From RPQJ01 sp035691185 (lineage in GTDB: Bacteria > Pseudomonadota > Gammaproteobacteria > Steroidobacterales > Steroidobacteraceae), in the NCBI GenBank assembly GCA_035691185.1, contig DASSJN010000184.1:1-16064 (forward strand): a stretch of DNA of 16,064 nt, written 5' to 3'. Every line of letters starts with the position of its first letter. Within the stretch, counting starts at the first letter, position 1. The notes under the pieces are model-generated. The model saw only the letters and a program-made list of their open reading frames with translations, was not told where the DNA came from and did not search any database. Shown here one piece after another: positions 8,353 to 14,590 of this stretch. A program made the position numbers and the translations under genes.

Positions 8353-8399
8353 CGGGGTCTGACCCCGGTTAAGGAAAACTTAACTGGGGTCTGACCCCG
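8353..8399. repeat. Composite inverted repeat with two GGGGTCTGACCCC palindromes
   Basis: Two copies of GGGGTCTGACCCC (8354-8366 and 8386-8398) flank GTTAAG-GAAAA-CTTAAC. The whole is a near-perfect inverted repeat with 21-bp arms (8353-8373 and 8379-8399), two mismatched positions and a 5-nt GAAAA loop. It lies between the convergent porin and sigma-factor genes and could act as a bidirectional terminator. Palindromes of the GGGGTC-N-GACCCC type recur in many proteobacterial genomes as REP-like elements, which is recalled knowledge, not checked here. The right arm also encodes the sigma-factor C-terminus. Confidence 0.8.
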
Positions 8400-9099
8400 A
8401 ATCGGCCAGGCGTGCCAGGACGGCGGCGACCGTACGGTCGCAGCGCGCGCCGCCGAATTCGTAGACGTCGCGTTCGACGACCTCGAGGTCCCGCGCGAGC
8501 GACACGCGCAGCAGCGCACGGGCTCGGAACGCGCGACTGCGCACCGTCGCCTCGGCGATGCCGAGGCACTGCGCGACGTCACCGACGCTCATGTCCTCCA
8601 CCTCGCGCATCACGAAGGCGAGGCGAAAATCCTCCGGCAGTTCGTCGAGCTTGCGCTCGAGCAGCGCCCGCAGCTGCCCCCTCATGGCGTCGACCTCCGG
8701 GCCTTCAGCTGGGTCGGCCACGTTTTCGAGTTCTCCTGTGTCGGCCGCCCGCGTGATCGGGACGACGTTGTGGCGGCGTGCCTCGCGACGCATGCGCGTG
8801 AAGCACTGGTTCAGTACGAGTCGTGACAGCCAGGTCGAGAGTGCGGCGTCGCGTCGAAACTGGCCCAGCGATCGATAGGCGGCGAGATAGGCGTCCTGCA
8901 GCGCGTCCTCCGCCTCCATGTCGTCGCGCAGGGTCGCGCGCGCCAGCCGGTACAGGCGGGAGTTGTAGCGACGCATGATCGAGGCGAACGCGGCGCGATC
9001 GCCTCCCAGTGTCCGGTCCACCAGCGTGGAGTCGTCCACCGGAGGCGAGGCACTGGCCACCGCGTCCTCGCTCGCAACGTCACGGGATAGCGGCGTCAT
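8380..9099 (-). CDS. ECF-type RNA polymerase sigma factor
   Basis: A 239-residue ECF (sigma-70 family) factor. Region 2 covers about 27-110 with YRLARATLRDDMEAEDALQD and YRSLGQFRRDAALSTWLSRL, where it should bind core polymerase and the -10 element. Region 4 covers about 137-200 with LDELPEDFRLAFVMREVEDM and VGDVAQCLGIAEATVRSRAF, for -35 recognition. A tail beyond region 4 contains FGGARCDRTVAAVLARL with C220. The start at 9099 is chosen because GGAGGTGCG lies just upstream and its ATGA overlaps the cupredoxin stop by 4 bp, implying translational coupling; the longer open frame to 9183 lies in cupredoxin coding DNA. The last six residues and the TAA come from the inverted repeat. No anti-sigma gene is adjacent. 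Confidence 0.9.
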   Translation of the reverse strand: MTPLSRDVASEDAVASASPPVDDSTLVDRTLGGDRAAFASIMRRYNSRLYRLARATLRDDMEAEDALQDAYLAAYRSLGQFRRDAALSTWLSRLVLNQCFTRMRREARRHNVVPITRAADTGELENVADPAEGPEVDAMRGQLRALLERKLDELPEDFRLAFVMREVEDMSVGDVAQCLGIAEATVRSRAFRARALLRVSLARDLEVVERDVYEFGGARCDRTVAAVLARLADSGSDPS

Positions 9100-9449
9100 C
9101 GCACCTCCATGCGTCCCTGCATCGTGGGATGGTACGCGCACCGGTAGTCGACCGCGCCGGCGGCCGTCACGACCAGGCTCCACTGCTCGCCGGGATCGAT
9201 GCGGCCGGACTCGAACGACCGGTCCAGGGCGGAGGCCGTGTGCGGCACGAGGTCACGATTGAGCCAGACGATTCGATCCCCGGGAGCGGCGTGAACCGTG
9301 GCCGGGTCGAAGACCATGCCGACGATGGTGACGGTGTGCGTCGCGGCGACGGCGGGCGCACCTGCCGCGAGCGCCACCAGCATGGCGATTGCCGCGCGGC
9401 GAACGGCCCGGACCGACCCGTGGACGACTTCTGGCCGCACGGGGCTCAC
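9096..9449 (-). CDS. Exported cupredoxin (plastocyanin/amicyanin-like)
   Basis: A 117-residue small blue-copper-type protein. An N-terminal signal runs to about residue 36 (RAVRRAAIAMLVALAAGAPA), so the mature domain is periplasmic. The mature part, TVTIVGMVFDPATVHAAPGD, matches the cupredoxin strand pattern. A complete type 1 copper ligand set is visible: H70 in PHTAS, and C104, H107 and M110 in YRCAYHPTMQG. Electron transfer or copper/redox sensing are possible roles. The start is a GTG at 9449-9447 that overlaps the DUF4142 stop as GTGA, and its own stop overlaps the sigma-factor start as ATGA. It is thus the middle gene of a tightly coupled operon. No strong ribosome binding site is visible, which is common at coupled starts. 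Confidence 0.88.
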   Translation of the reverse strand: MSPVRPEVVHGSVRAVRRAAIAMLVALAAGAPAVAATHTVTIVGMVFDPATVHAAPGDRIVWLNRDLVPHTASALDRSFESGRIDPGEQWSLVVTAAGAVDYRCAYHPTMQGRMEVR

Positions 9450-9973
9450 CGCTTCAGCGCGGCCTGGAGGTGTCGTGCATGCTCCAGGTGCGCGACGAAC
9501 GCGGGACGCACCTGGACGAGCAGGTTCTTCAGTTCGGCATTGCTGGCGTTCGGGATCAGCGCCGTGTCGAGTGCCTCGATGACCTGCTCGTGGTAGACCA
9601 CCTCGTGGTCGACATAGGCCCGGTCGAACTGCGGCCCCCCGAGTTTGCGCAGCGCCGCGAGGTTCTGGTCGCCGCCGTCCCTGAGCGACTCGCTCGTCGC
9701 ATTCGCGCGCGGCGTCACCTTGAGCCGGGTCACGAGCTTCGTGGCCTGTGCGTTCACGGCGGTGTGGTCCGTGACCATCTGCTGCGCGAACGCGCGCACT
9801 TCCTCCGAAGAGGCCTTGTCACCGGCGAGCTTGCCGGCGTCGATGTCGACCTGATTCGCGGTGACGACGATGGCCGCGATCTGCGCATCGTCCGGGGCCG
9901 GGGCGGCCTGTGCCGACATGACGACCAGCGCGAGCGCCCCGGCGAGTACGACGACGAGCGAATCTTTCATCAT
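9446..9973 (-). CDS. DUF4142 exported protein
   Basis: A 175-residue exported protein of the DUF4142 family, a ferritin-like all-helical domain of unproven function often found in stress-related loci. The signal peptide is about residues 1-23 (MMKDSLVVVLAGALALVVMS, then AQA). The mature part is helical with family features such as DIDAGKLAGDKASSEEVRAF, AQQMVTDHTAVNAQATKL, FDRAYVDHEVVYHEQVIEAL and HLEHARHLQAALKR, rich in His, Asp and Glu. The first of two consecutive ATG codons (9973) is chosen because AAGGA lies 7 nt upstream. It is the first gene of the DUF4142-cupredoxin-sigma operon, and its stop overlaps the cupredoxin GTG by 4 bp. Confidence 0.87.
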   Translation of the reverse strand: MMKDSLVVVLAGALALVVMSAQAAPAPDDAQIAAIVVTANQVDIDAGKLAGDKASSEEVRAFAQQMVTDHTAVNAQATKLVTRLKVTPRANATSESLRDGGDQNLAALRKLGGPQFDRAYVDHEVVYHEQVIEALDTALIPNASNAELKNLLVQVRPAFVAHLEHARHLQAALKR

Positions 9974-10136
9974 GGCTTGATCCTTCGTGGTGACCCCGAC
10001 GCTTCGTCGGTTGCGTCCATTGGATGTCACGTGCGCGCAACCCGTTCCCGCCGAATCCGAACGTCGGATATCGAGATCGCTGCACGATCACGCGGCCAGG
10101 GGAACGCGCGCAGGTGCGTGCGAGCTCGGTGTCCCT
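9974..10136 (-). promoter_or_regulatory. Upstream region of the DUF4142-cupredoxin-sigma operon
   Basis: A 163-bp gap that should hold the operon promoter. On the minus strand a GGGAAC (10049-10044) resembles the conserved -35 box of ECF promoters. Directly upstream is a 6-3-6 inverted repeat, ATCCGA-ACG-TCGGAT (10055-10069). A second hairpin, CCGACG-CTT-CGTCGG (9996-10010), lies in the presumed leader. No -10 box can be assigned with confidence. Confidence 0.35.
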
Positions 10137-12053
10137 TCAGTCCCACTCGGCCCGCGTGACGCGCCACTCGCCGTCCCGACGCTGCAGTTCGAGCGCCACT
10201 GCCCGGGTGTCCGCCGACACTTCGAGCGCCCGCGCATCGCTGCCCAGCGTGCCGACGGTGAGACGGACGCGCGCCATGTCGTCGTATGGGAAGTCGACCT
10301 CATCGATGCGCGTCGCGACGTGGATCGACGGGTGCGCGACGAGGTAGCCGCGCAGCATCCGCGAGACCTCGCGGGCGTCTTCGCCGCGGGCCCCTTCGAA
10401 TTCCGGCGACACCAGCGCCATGAGGTCCGAATGGTCGCGACGCTCCGCGGCGTCTTCGGCGGCAGCCACGACTGCGCGGACCTGCTGCTCGGGTGTTTCG
10501 GGCGCCGAGCAAGCGGTCATCGCGAGGCTGGCAGCCAGCACCGCCGCAGCGGCGGCCTTGCCGAACCGGTACTTGCTCGCGTCGACCCTGCGGGTCTCCA
10601 GCCAGTACCGCCACGTCGACCAGGGCCAGATCGTGAAATTGCGGCCGTCGTCCTGCTGGTACCAGCTGCGACAGCCCGTGCTCCAGACCGTGTTCCTGAG
10701 CCCTGCCTGCACGCGCGCGTTGAACTCGGTCTGTGCACGCGGCTCGACGGTCAGCCAGTCCGCACCACGCTCGCGCAGCATGCGCATGCACTCGAGCACG
10801 TAATGCACCTGCGCCTCGATCATGAAGATGATCGAATTGTGTCCGAGCGCCGTGTTCGGCCCCACGAGCTGGTGCAGGTTCGGGTACCCGCTCACGGAGA
10901 TGCCGTAGAACGCCTCGGCGCCTGCGCGCCAGTCGCGCGAGAGCTCGTGTCCCGGCAGGCCCGCGACCGCAAAATCCCGCATGTAGATGCGCGGGTCGAC
11001 TACGAATCCGGTGCCGAGGACGATGCAATCGACGGGTCGCTCGACCCCGTCGCTCGTGACGACGCCGGTCGTGGTGATCTCGCGTATGCCCTCGGTGACG
11101 AGTTCCACGTTCGACCGGCGGAACATCGGATACCACTCGTTGGAGATCAGCACCCGCTTGCACCCGATCGTGTAATCGGGCGTGAGCCTGCGCGCGAGGT
11201 CGGTGTCGCCCACCTCGCGACGGATGTTCCAGGCGGCCACGCGCTGGAGCGCGCGCGCCAGCGCCGGGTGGAAGATCGGCCACACCCGTGACTCGTTGGT
11301 CCAGTAGAGGCGCGCCCGGTGCAGCTTGCGCCACGTATCGAAGCGCGCGAAGCGGCGCCGGGCGCCCACGCCGTAGCGGCGCGTGTCACGCGGAATCACC
11401 CAGGCCGGCGTACGCTGGAACACGTGCAGCCGTTCGACCTGCGGTGCGATGCGCGGGCAGTACTGGATCGCGCTGCCGCCGGTGCCGATCGAGGCGACGC
11501 GCTTGCCCGCGAAGCCGTACGTCCCGTCCCACCGCGCCGAGTGGAACACGCGTCCCTGGAAACGTTCGAGGCCGGCTATGTTGGGGATATGCGGTACGTG
11601 CAGCGGGCCGGTCGCGAGGACGACGTGCCGTGCGGCGAGTTCGAGTCCCGTGGCGGTCATGACGCGCCAGCGTGCCGTCGGCGCATCGAAATGCAGGCCC
11701 GTCACCCGTTGGCGGAAGCGCACGTACGGCCGCAGGCCGTAACGTGCGGCGACGTCGAGGATGTACTGCTGGATCTCGTCCCAGCCCGCGTAGCGCTGCG
11801 ACCAGTCCGCCTTGCCCGCAAATGAATAGGAATACAGATGCGACTGCACGTCACATTCGGCGCCGGGGTAGTGGTTGTCGCGCCACGTGCCGCCGACGTC
11901 GTCGGCCTGCTCGAGCACGACGAAGTTGCGCTCCCCGCGCTCCAGCAGCTGGATCGCCATGCAGAGGCCGCCGAAGCCGGCCCCGACGATGGCAACTTCG
12001 ACGACCTGGGGGGTGCCGTGCAGCGCAGGCGTGGCCGGGACGGTGGCGGGCAT
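10137..12053 (-). CDS. Baeyer-Villiger-type flavin monooxygenase fused to a lipoprotein-like NTF2 domain
   Basis: A 638-residue protein in two parts. Residues 17 to about 490 are a class B flavin monooxygenase: FAD motif GAGFGG (24-29), EQADDVGGTWRDNHYPG (48-64), the Baeyer-Villiger fingerprint F165-x-G167-x3-H171-x3-W175-D176, a second dinucleotide motif GTGGSA (190-195), and LGTGF (346-350). Such enzymes insert oxygen next to ketones using NADPH, O2 and FAD. The family normally ends near YWLETRRVDASKYRF (483-497). Here the frame continues into AAAAAVLAASLAMTAC (500-515), a lipobox-like segment with Cys515, then a domain (521-638) like NTF2-like lipoproteins. I see no stop between the parts and no good start for a separate lipoprotein gene. 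The ATG at 12053 is preferred over a TTG at 12092; neither has a clear ribosome binding site. Confidence 0.85.
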   Translation of the reverse strand: MPATVPATPALHGTPQVVEVAIVGAGFGGLCMAIQLLERGERNFVVLEQADDVGGTWRDNHYPGAECDVQSHLYSYSFAGKADWSQRYAGWDEIQQYILDVAARYGLRPYVRFRQRVTGLHFDAPTARWRVMTATGLELAARHVVLATGPLHVPHIPNIAGLERFQGRVFHSARWDGTYGFAGKRVASIGTGGSAIQYCPRIAPQVERLHVFQRTPAWVIPRDTRRYGVGARRRFARFDTWRKLHRARLYWTNESRVWPIFHPALARALQRVAAWNIRREVGDTDLARRLTPDYTIGCKRVLISNEWYPMFRRSNVELVTEGIREITTTGVVTSDGVERPVDCIVLGTGFVVDPRIYMRDFAVAGLPGHELSRDWRAGAEAFYGISVSGYPNLHQLVGPNTALGHNSIIFMIEAQVHYVLECMRMLRERGADWLTVEPRAQTEFNARVQAGLRNTVWSTGCRSWYQQDDGRNFTIWPWSTWRYWLETRRVDASKYRFGKAAAAAVLAASLAMTACSAPETPEQQVRAVVAAAEDAAERRDHSDLMALVSPEFEGARGEDAREVSRMLRGYLVAHPSIHVATRIDEVDFPYDDMARVRLTVGTLGSDARALEVSADTRAVALELQRRDGEWRVTRAEWD

Positions 12054-12142
12054 ATGCGCCACGACTCTGCGGACTTTTGCTGCGCTGCGCAACAGCCGAT
12101 CGGCATGGCGCCCTCGGCTGTCGTCGCACGGCCAAGAAAGGA

Positions 12143-12165
12143 CGCGCAGCCAATCTGGCTGCGCG
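12143..12165 (-). terminator. Hairpin downstream of the KGG-repeat gene, terminator-like
   Basis: A perfect 9-bp stem, CGCGCAGCC/GGCTGCGCG, with a 5-nt loop. On the minus strand the stem is followed by a pyrimidine-rich TCCTTTCTT. It lies 95 bp after the KGG-repeat stop and 90 bp before the monooxygenase start, so it probably separates these two same-strand genes. The T-tract is imperfect. Confidence 0.5.
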
Positions 12166-12260
12166 CCACCCTCGGAGCCCGGCTGGGCCCAGCAAGGGAA
12201 TTCGACACGCCGGCGGCTAGCGCCCTGCCGGCCGCCGGCCGGGCTCAGCCGCGTCCGCGT

Positions 12261-12635
12261 TCAGCGGCTGCTGCCGTCGTCGCTGCTCGTACCAGCAGGG
12301 TTGCCGCTGGCGTTGCCACCGCTGCTGCCGCCAGTGCTGCTGCTGCCGCTGCGGCTGGCGGCACTGCGATTACGTCCGCCACGCGAGGCTTCACCGCCCT
12401 TCCGCCCGGCCACGGAGGCCCGCTGCGGATCGTTCGCGAAATTACCGCCCGAGACTTCGCCGCCCTTGCGACCCGCCTGGCGGGCGCGCTCCGGGTCATT
12501 GGCAAAGTTTCCTCCCGACGCCGATCCGCCCTTGCTCGCGATCTCACGCTGCTTCTGCGCATCCATCGCCGCGAAGCCGCGATTCGAACGACCTCCGCTG
12601 CTGCCGCCGGTGTTGCTGCCACCTTCATTGGCCAT
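12261..12635 (-). CDS. KGG-repeat (YciG/GsiB-type) stress-induced protein
   Basis: A 124-residue hydrophilic, glycine- and serine-rich protein with repeats of the stress-induced KGG family found in YciG and GsiB. Two near-identical 22-residue units are seen, each starting KGG, running through SGGNFANDP(E/Q)RA and ending AGR, plus a third partial KGGEASRGG. A unit-like QKQREIASKGG precedes them. The N-terminus (MANEGGSNTGGSSGG) and the C-terminal 40 residues are low-complexity Ser/Gly/Asn. Family members rise in general stress or stationary phase and are probably disordered protectants; no enzyme activity is expected. The start at 12635 is decided by GGAGG 9 nt upstream, since the open frame extends further 5'. 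An A/T-rich segment about 130 bp upstream may hold the promoter. Confidence 0.88.
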   Translation of the reverse strand: MANEGGSNTGGSSGGRSNRGFAAMDAQKQREIASKGGSASGGNFANDPERARQAGRKGGEVSGGNFANDPQRASVAGRKGGEASRGGRNRSAASRSGSSSTGGSSGGNASGNPAGTSSDDGSSR

Positions 12636-12993
12636 GACTGTCGACCTCCATATCAACAACGTCGTCTGGTTCCCATGGGAACGACAGGGACCGTGCTGCC
12701 CGCTGCCGCCTGTATGGTGCGACCGCGAAGCGGGCATGTAGTTCACGCCTGATCGAAGAAATTCCTCGTTTTTCCTGTTGAAAAATAACGAAATTTTTAC
12801 GAGGCGGGCGTAATAAATTCGCCAGTGCCCAGTGCCCGACACGGCCTTGCCGTCCCGTTGACAGACATCGGGGCGTTGCGCAGCGCGCTCGAAACGGGGG
12901 GTTCAGCGACATCCGACGTCACTTGGAGAATCGTCCAGCATGCGTTTGGGCAAGCTGGGCCTTACGGCGCTGCTTCCCTCCTGGTCCGCGGGA
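12636..12993. promoter_or_regulatory. Intergenic region with an A/T-rich island upstream of the KGG gene
   Basis: A 358-bp stretch without a gene I can support. An A/T-rich island at about 12755-12822 contrasts with its surroundings. It holds nested inverted repeats: CCTCGT/ACGAGG (12764-12769 and 12799-12804) around AAAAAT/ATTTTT (12781-12786 and 12793-12798). This is the best candidate for the promoter or operator of the KGG gene on the minus strand. The remaining open frames are not protein-like. Confidence 0.4.
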
Positions 12994-13653
12994 TCAGCCG
13001 GGGGTCGTGACGCTCAGCACGGCGACGAAGTGACAGGCGACGCCGGCCAGCACGAAGAGGTGCCAGACGGCGTGCGTGTACGGCCTGCCCTTCCACAGGT
13101 AGAACGCGACCCCGCCGGTGTAGCAGAGCCCGCCGGCGAGCAGCCAGCCCATTTCGAACCGGTCGAGCGCTCGCATCATCGGTTCGATCGCGACGATCAC
13201 GAGCCACCCCATGACGACATACAGCAGCACGGACGCCTTGTGGAAGCGGAAGCCTAACGACGTCGTCTTGAACACGATGCCGAGCACCGCTAGGCCCCAG
13301 ACCACCCCCGCGATGGCCCAGCCCCAGGCGCCCTTGAGCACGCCGAGCGTGAACGGCGTGTACGTGCCGGCGATCAGCAGGTAGATCGCCGCATGGTCGA
13401 GACGACGCAAGAGGAGCCGCGCGCGCGGATTTCGTGCGGCGTGATAGAGCACCGAGGTGCCGAACATCAGCAGCGCACTGACACCGAACGCGAGGCCTCC
13501 GGCGAGCAGCCAGGGATCACGTCCCTCCAGCGCCACCATCGCGAGCCACGGGATGGCGATCACGCTCGCGAGCACGCCGAGCCCGTGCACGGCGCAGTTG
13601 GCCCACTCCTCTCGCGACGAGTACGGACTGGAGGTGACGGCATCGCCTGCCAT
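12994..13653 (-). CDS. trhA: TrhA/hemolysin III family (PAQR) membrane protein
   Basis: A 219-residue seven-helix membrane protein of the hemolysin III/YqfA (TrhA) branch of the PAQR superfamily. Despite the old name, family members are linked to membrane-energy and lipid homeostasis rather than proven haemolysis. The N-terminal EEWANCAVHGLGVLAS (15-30), SVLYHAAR with H71, LDHAAIYLLIAGTYTPF (85-101), and C-terminal THAVWHLFVLAGVACHF with H194, H198 and H208 provide the conserved histidine set that binds zinc in PAQR proteins. The start at 13653 (MAGDAVTSSPYSSREEW) gives the family length; an open frame continues upstream but runs into the region before hemG. It is divergent from hemG with a 70-bp gap. 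Confidence 0.9.
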   Translation of the reverse strand: MAGDAVTSSPYSSREEWANCAVHGLGVLASVIAIPWLAMVALEGRDPWLLAGGLAFGVSALLMFGTSVLYHAARNPRARLLLRRLDHAAIYLLIAGTYTPFTLGVLKGAWGWAIAGVVWGLAVLGIVFKTTSLGFRFHKASVLLYVVMGWLVIVAIEPMMRALDRFEMGWLLAGGLCYTGGVAFYLWKGRPYTHAVWHLFVLAGVACHFVAVLSVTTPG

Positions 13654-13723
13654 GGCGCGACCATTCTGCCACGCCGGAATCCCCGGCTGCACCGTTCGCG
13701 TCCTGGGCAGTATGCTGCCGGCC

Positions 13724-14263
13724 ATGTCCAAGTCAGTGCTGGTCCTGTACATGAGCCGCGGCGGGCACACGGCCCGAGTCGCGCGGCGCATCTGCGAGAG
13801 CATCGAGTCGGCCGGCGGCCGCGGCGAAATGATGAGCCTGCTCGAAGCCGACAAGGAAGGCGTCGACTGGACGCGCTATGCCGTCGTCGCGCTCGGCGCG
13901 CCGGTGCTGTACGGCACCTACGACAGGAGCGTGTTCGGTTTCATCGCGAAGCACCGCGCGCAGATCGAGGCGCGGCCCAACTCGTTCTTCAACGTCTCGG
14001 TCGTCGCGCGGACGCCCGAGAAGGCCACGGTCGAGGGCAACCGCTACATGCAGAAGTTCCTCGAGCTCTCGCCGTGGAAACCGCGCGACCTCAAAGTCAT
14101 CGCCGGCAAGGTGGACTACCCGTCGTGGCGCTGGCACGAGCAGGTCATGATCCGGCTGATCATGAAATACACGCACGGGCCCACGGACCGCACGGCGGTG
14201 ATCGACTACACCGACTGGGACGACGTCGCGGCCTACGGGCGCCACCTGCTCACGTTCGCCTGA
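13724..14263 (+). CDS. hemG: HemG-type protoporphyrinogen IX dehydrogenase (quinone)
   Basis: A 179-residue flavodoxin-like protein closely resembling E. coli HemG (181 residues), which oxidises protoporphyrinogen IX to protoporphyrin IX in heme synthesis and passes electrons to quinone at the membrane. Shared features are the FMN phosphate loop SRGGHTARVA (11-20), VVALGAPVLYGTYDRSVFGF, FFNVSVVARTPEKATVEGN, the long-chain HemG insert YMQKFLELSPWKPRDLKVIA with YPSWRWHEQVMIRLIMKYT, and a near-terminal VIDYTDWDDVAAYGRHL. The ATG at 13724 fits the family N-terminus (MSKSVLVLYMSRGG); an upstream in-frame ATG at 13712 would add only four residues. The ribosome binding site is weak. The YciI-like gene follows after 10 bp and is probably co-transcribed. 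Confidence 0.92.
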   Translation: MSKSVLVLYMSRGGHTARVARRICESIESAGGRGEMMSLLEADKEGVDWTRYAVVALGAPVLYGTYDRSVFGFIAKHRAQIEARPNSFFNVSVVARTPEKATVEGNRYMQKFLELSPWKPRDLKVIAGKVDYPSWRWHEQVMIRLIMKYTHGPTDRTAVIDYTDWDDVAAYGRHLLTFA

Positions 14264-14273
14264 GTCGCCGGCT

Positions 14274-14576
14274 TTGCAATTCCTCTACGTGCTGCGCCTC
14301 GTCCCGCGATTGCATGACGATGCGGCCTGGACCGACGAGGACACGGCCGCAGTGTCGCGTCACTTCGAGCACCTGAAACAGGCGACGGCGGCAGGAAAGG
14401 TCATACTCGCAGGACGTACGCGCGAGCCCGGCGACAGGACGTTCGGGCTCGTGATCTTCGAAGCGGCCGACGAGGACGAAGCGCAGCGCTTCATGGGATC
14501 CGATCCGGCCGTCGTCGCCGGCGTCATGACGGCCACGCTGCACCCCTACGCCGTCGCGTTGCAGCGCCAGCGCTGA
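14274..14576 (+). CDS. YciI family protein
   Basis: A 100-residue protein of the YciI-like family (dimeric alpha-beta barrel, ferredoxin-like fold). The N-terminus MQFLYVLR, then HFEHLKQATAAGKVILAGRT (30-49), TFGLVIFEAADEDEAQRFM and SDPAVVAGVMTATLHPYAVA match the usual pattern, including the His in HLKQ proposed as catalytic in the family. The biochemical role is not established. The start is TTG at 14274, chosen because it reproduces the family N-terminus; no ATG is available and a GTG lies 15 bp later. It is 10 bp after hemG, so they likely form an operon, and it converges on the acyltransferase gene with a 14-bp gap. Confidence 0.85.
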   Translation: MQFLYVLRLVPRLHDDAAWTDEDTAAVSRHFEHLKQATAAGKVILAGRTREPGDRTFGLVIFEAADEDEAQRFMGSDPAVVAGVMTATLHPYAVALQRQR

Positions 14577-14590
14577 CGCGCCCCGACGCC

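Noticed and set aside
9100..9183. An N-terminal extension of the sigma factor to 9183
   Set aside because: It would lie within cupredoxin coding DNA, while a strong ribosome binding site and the ATGA overlap mark 9099 as the start.
12306..12560. Short tandem repeats that could suggest a CRISPR or satellite array
   Set aside because: They are codons of the KGG protein repeats and its Ser/Gly-rich tails, with no unique spacers.
12625..12912. A 95-residue minus-strand frame upstream of and overlapping the KGG gene start
   Set aside because: No protein-like features; the ribosome binding site and repeat motifs support the KGG frame only.
12825..13257. Two overlapping plus-strand frames, one starting at 12940 with a signal-like MRLGKLGLTALL after a GGAG
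   Set aside because: The start looks attractive, but the frame soon runs antisense through the TrhA gene with shadow composition. A decayed gene start is possible but cannot be shown.
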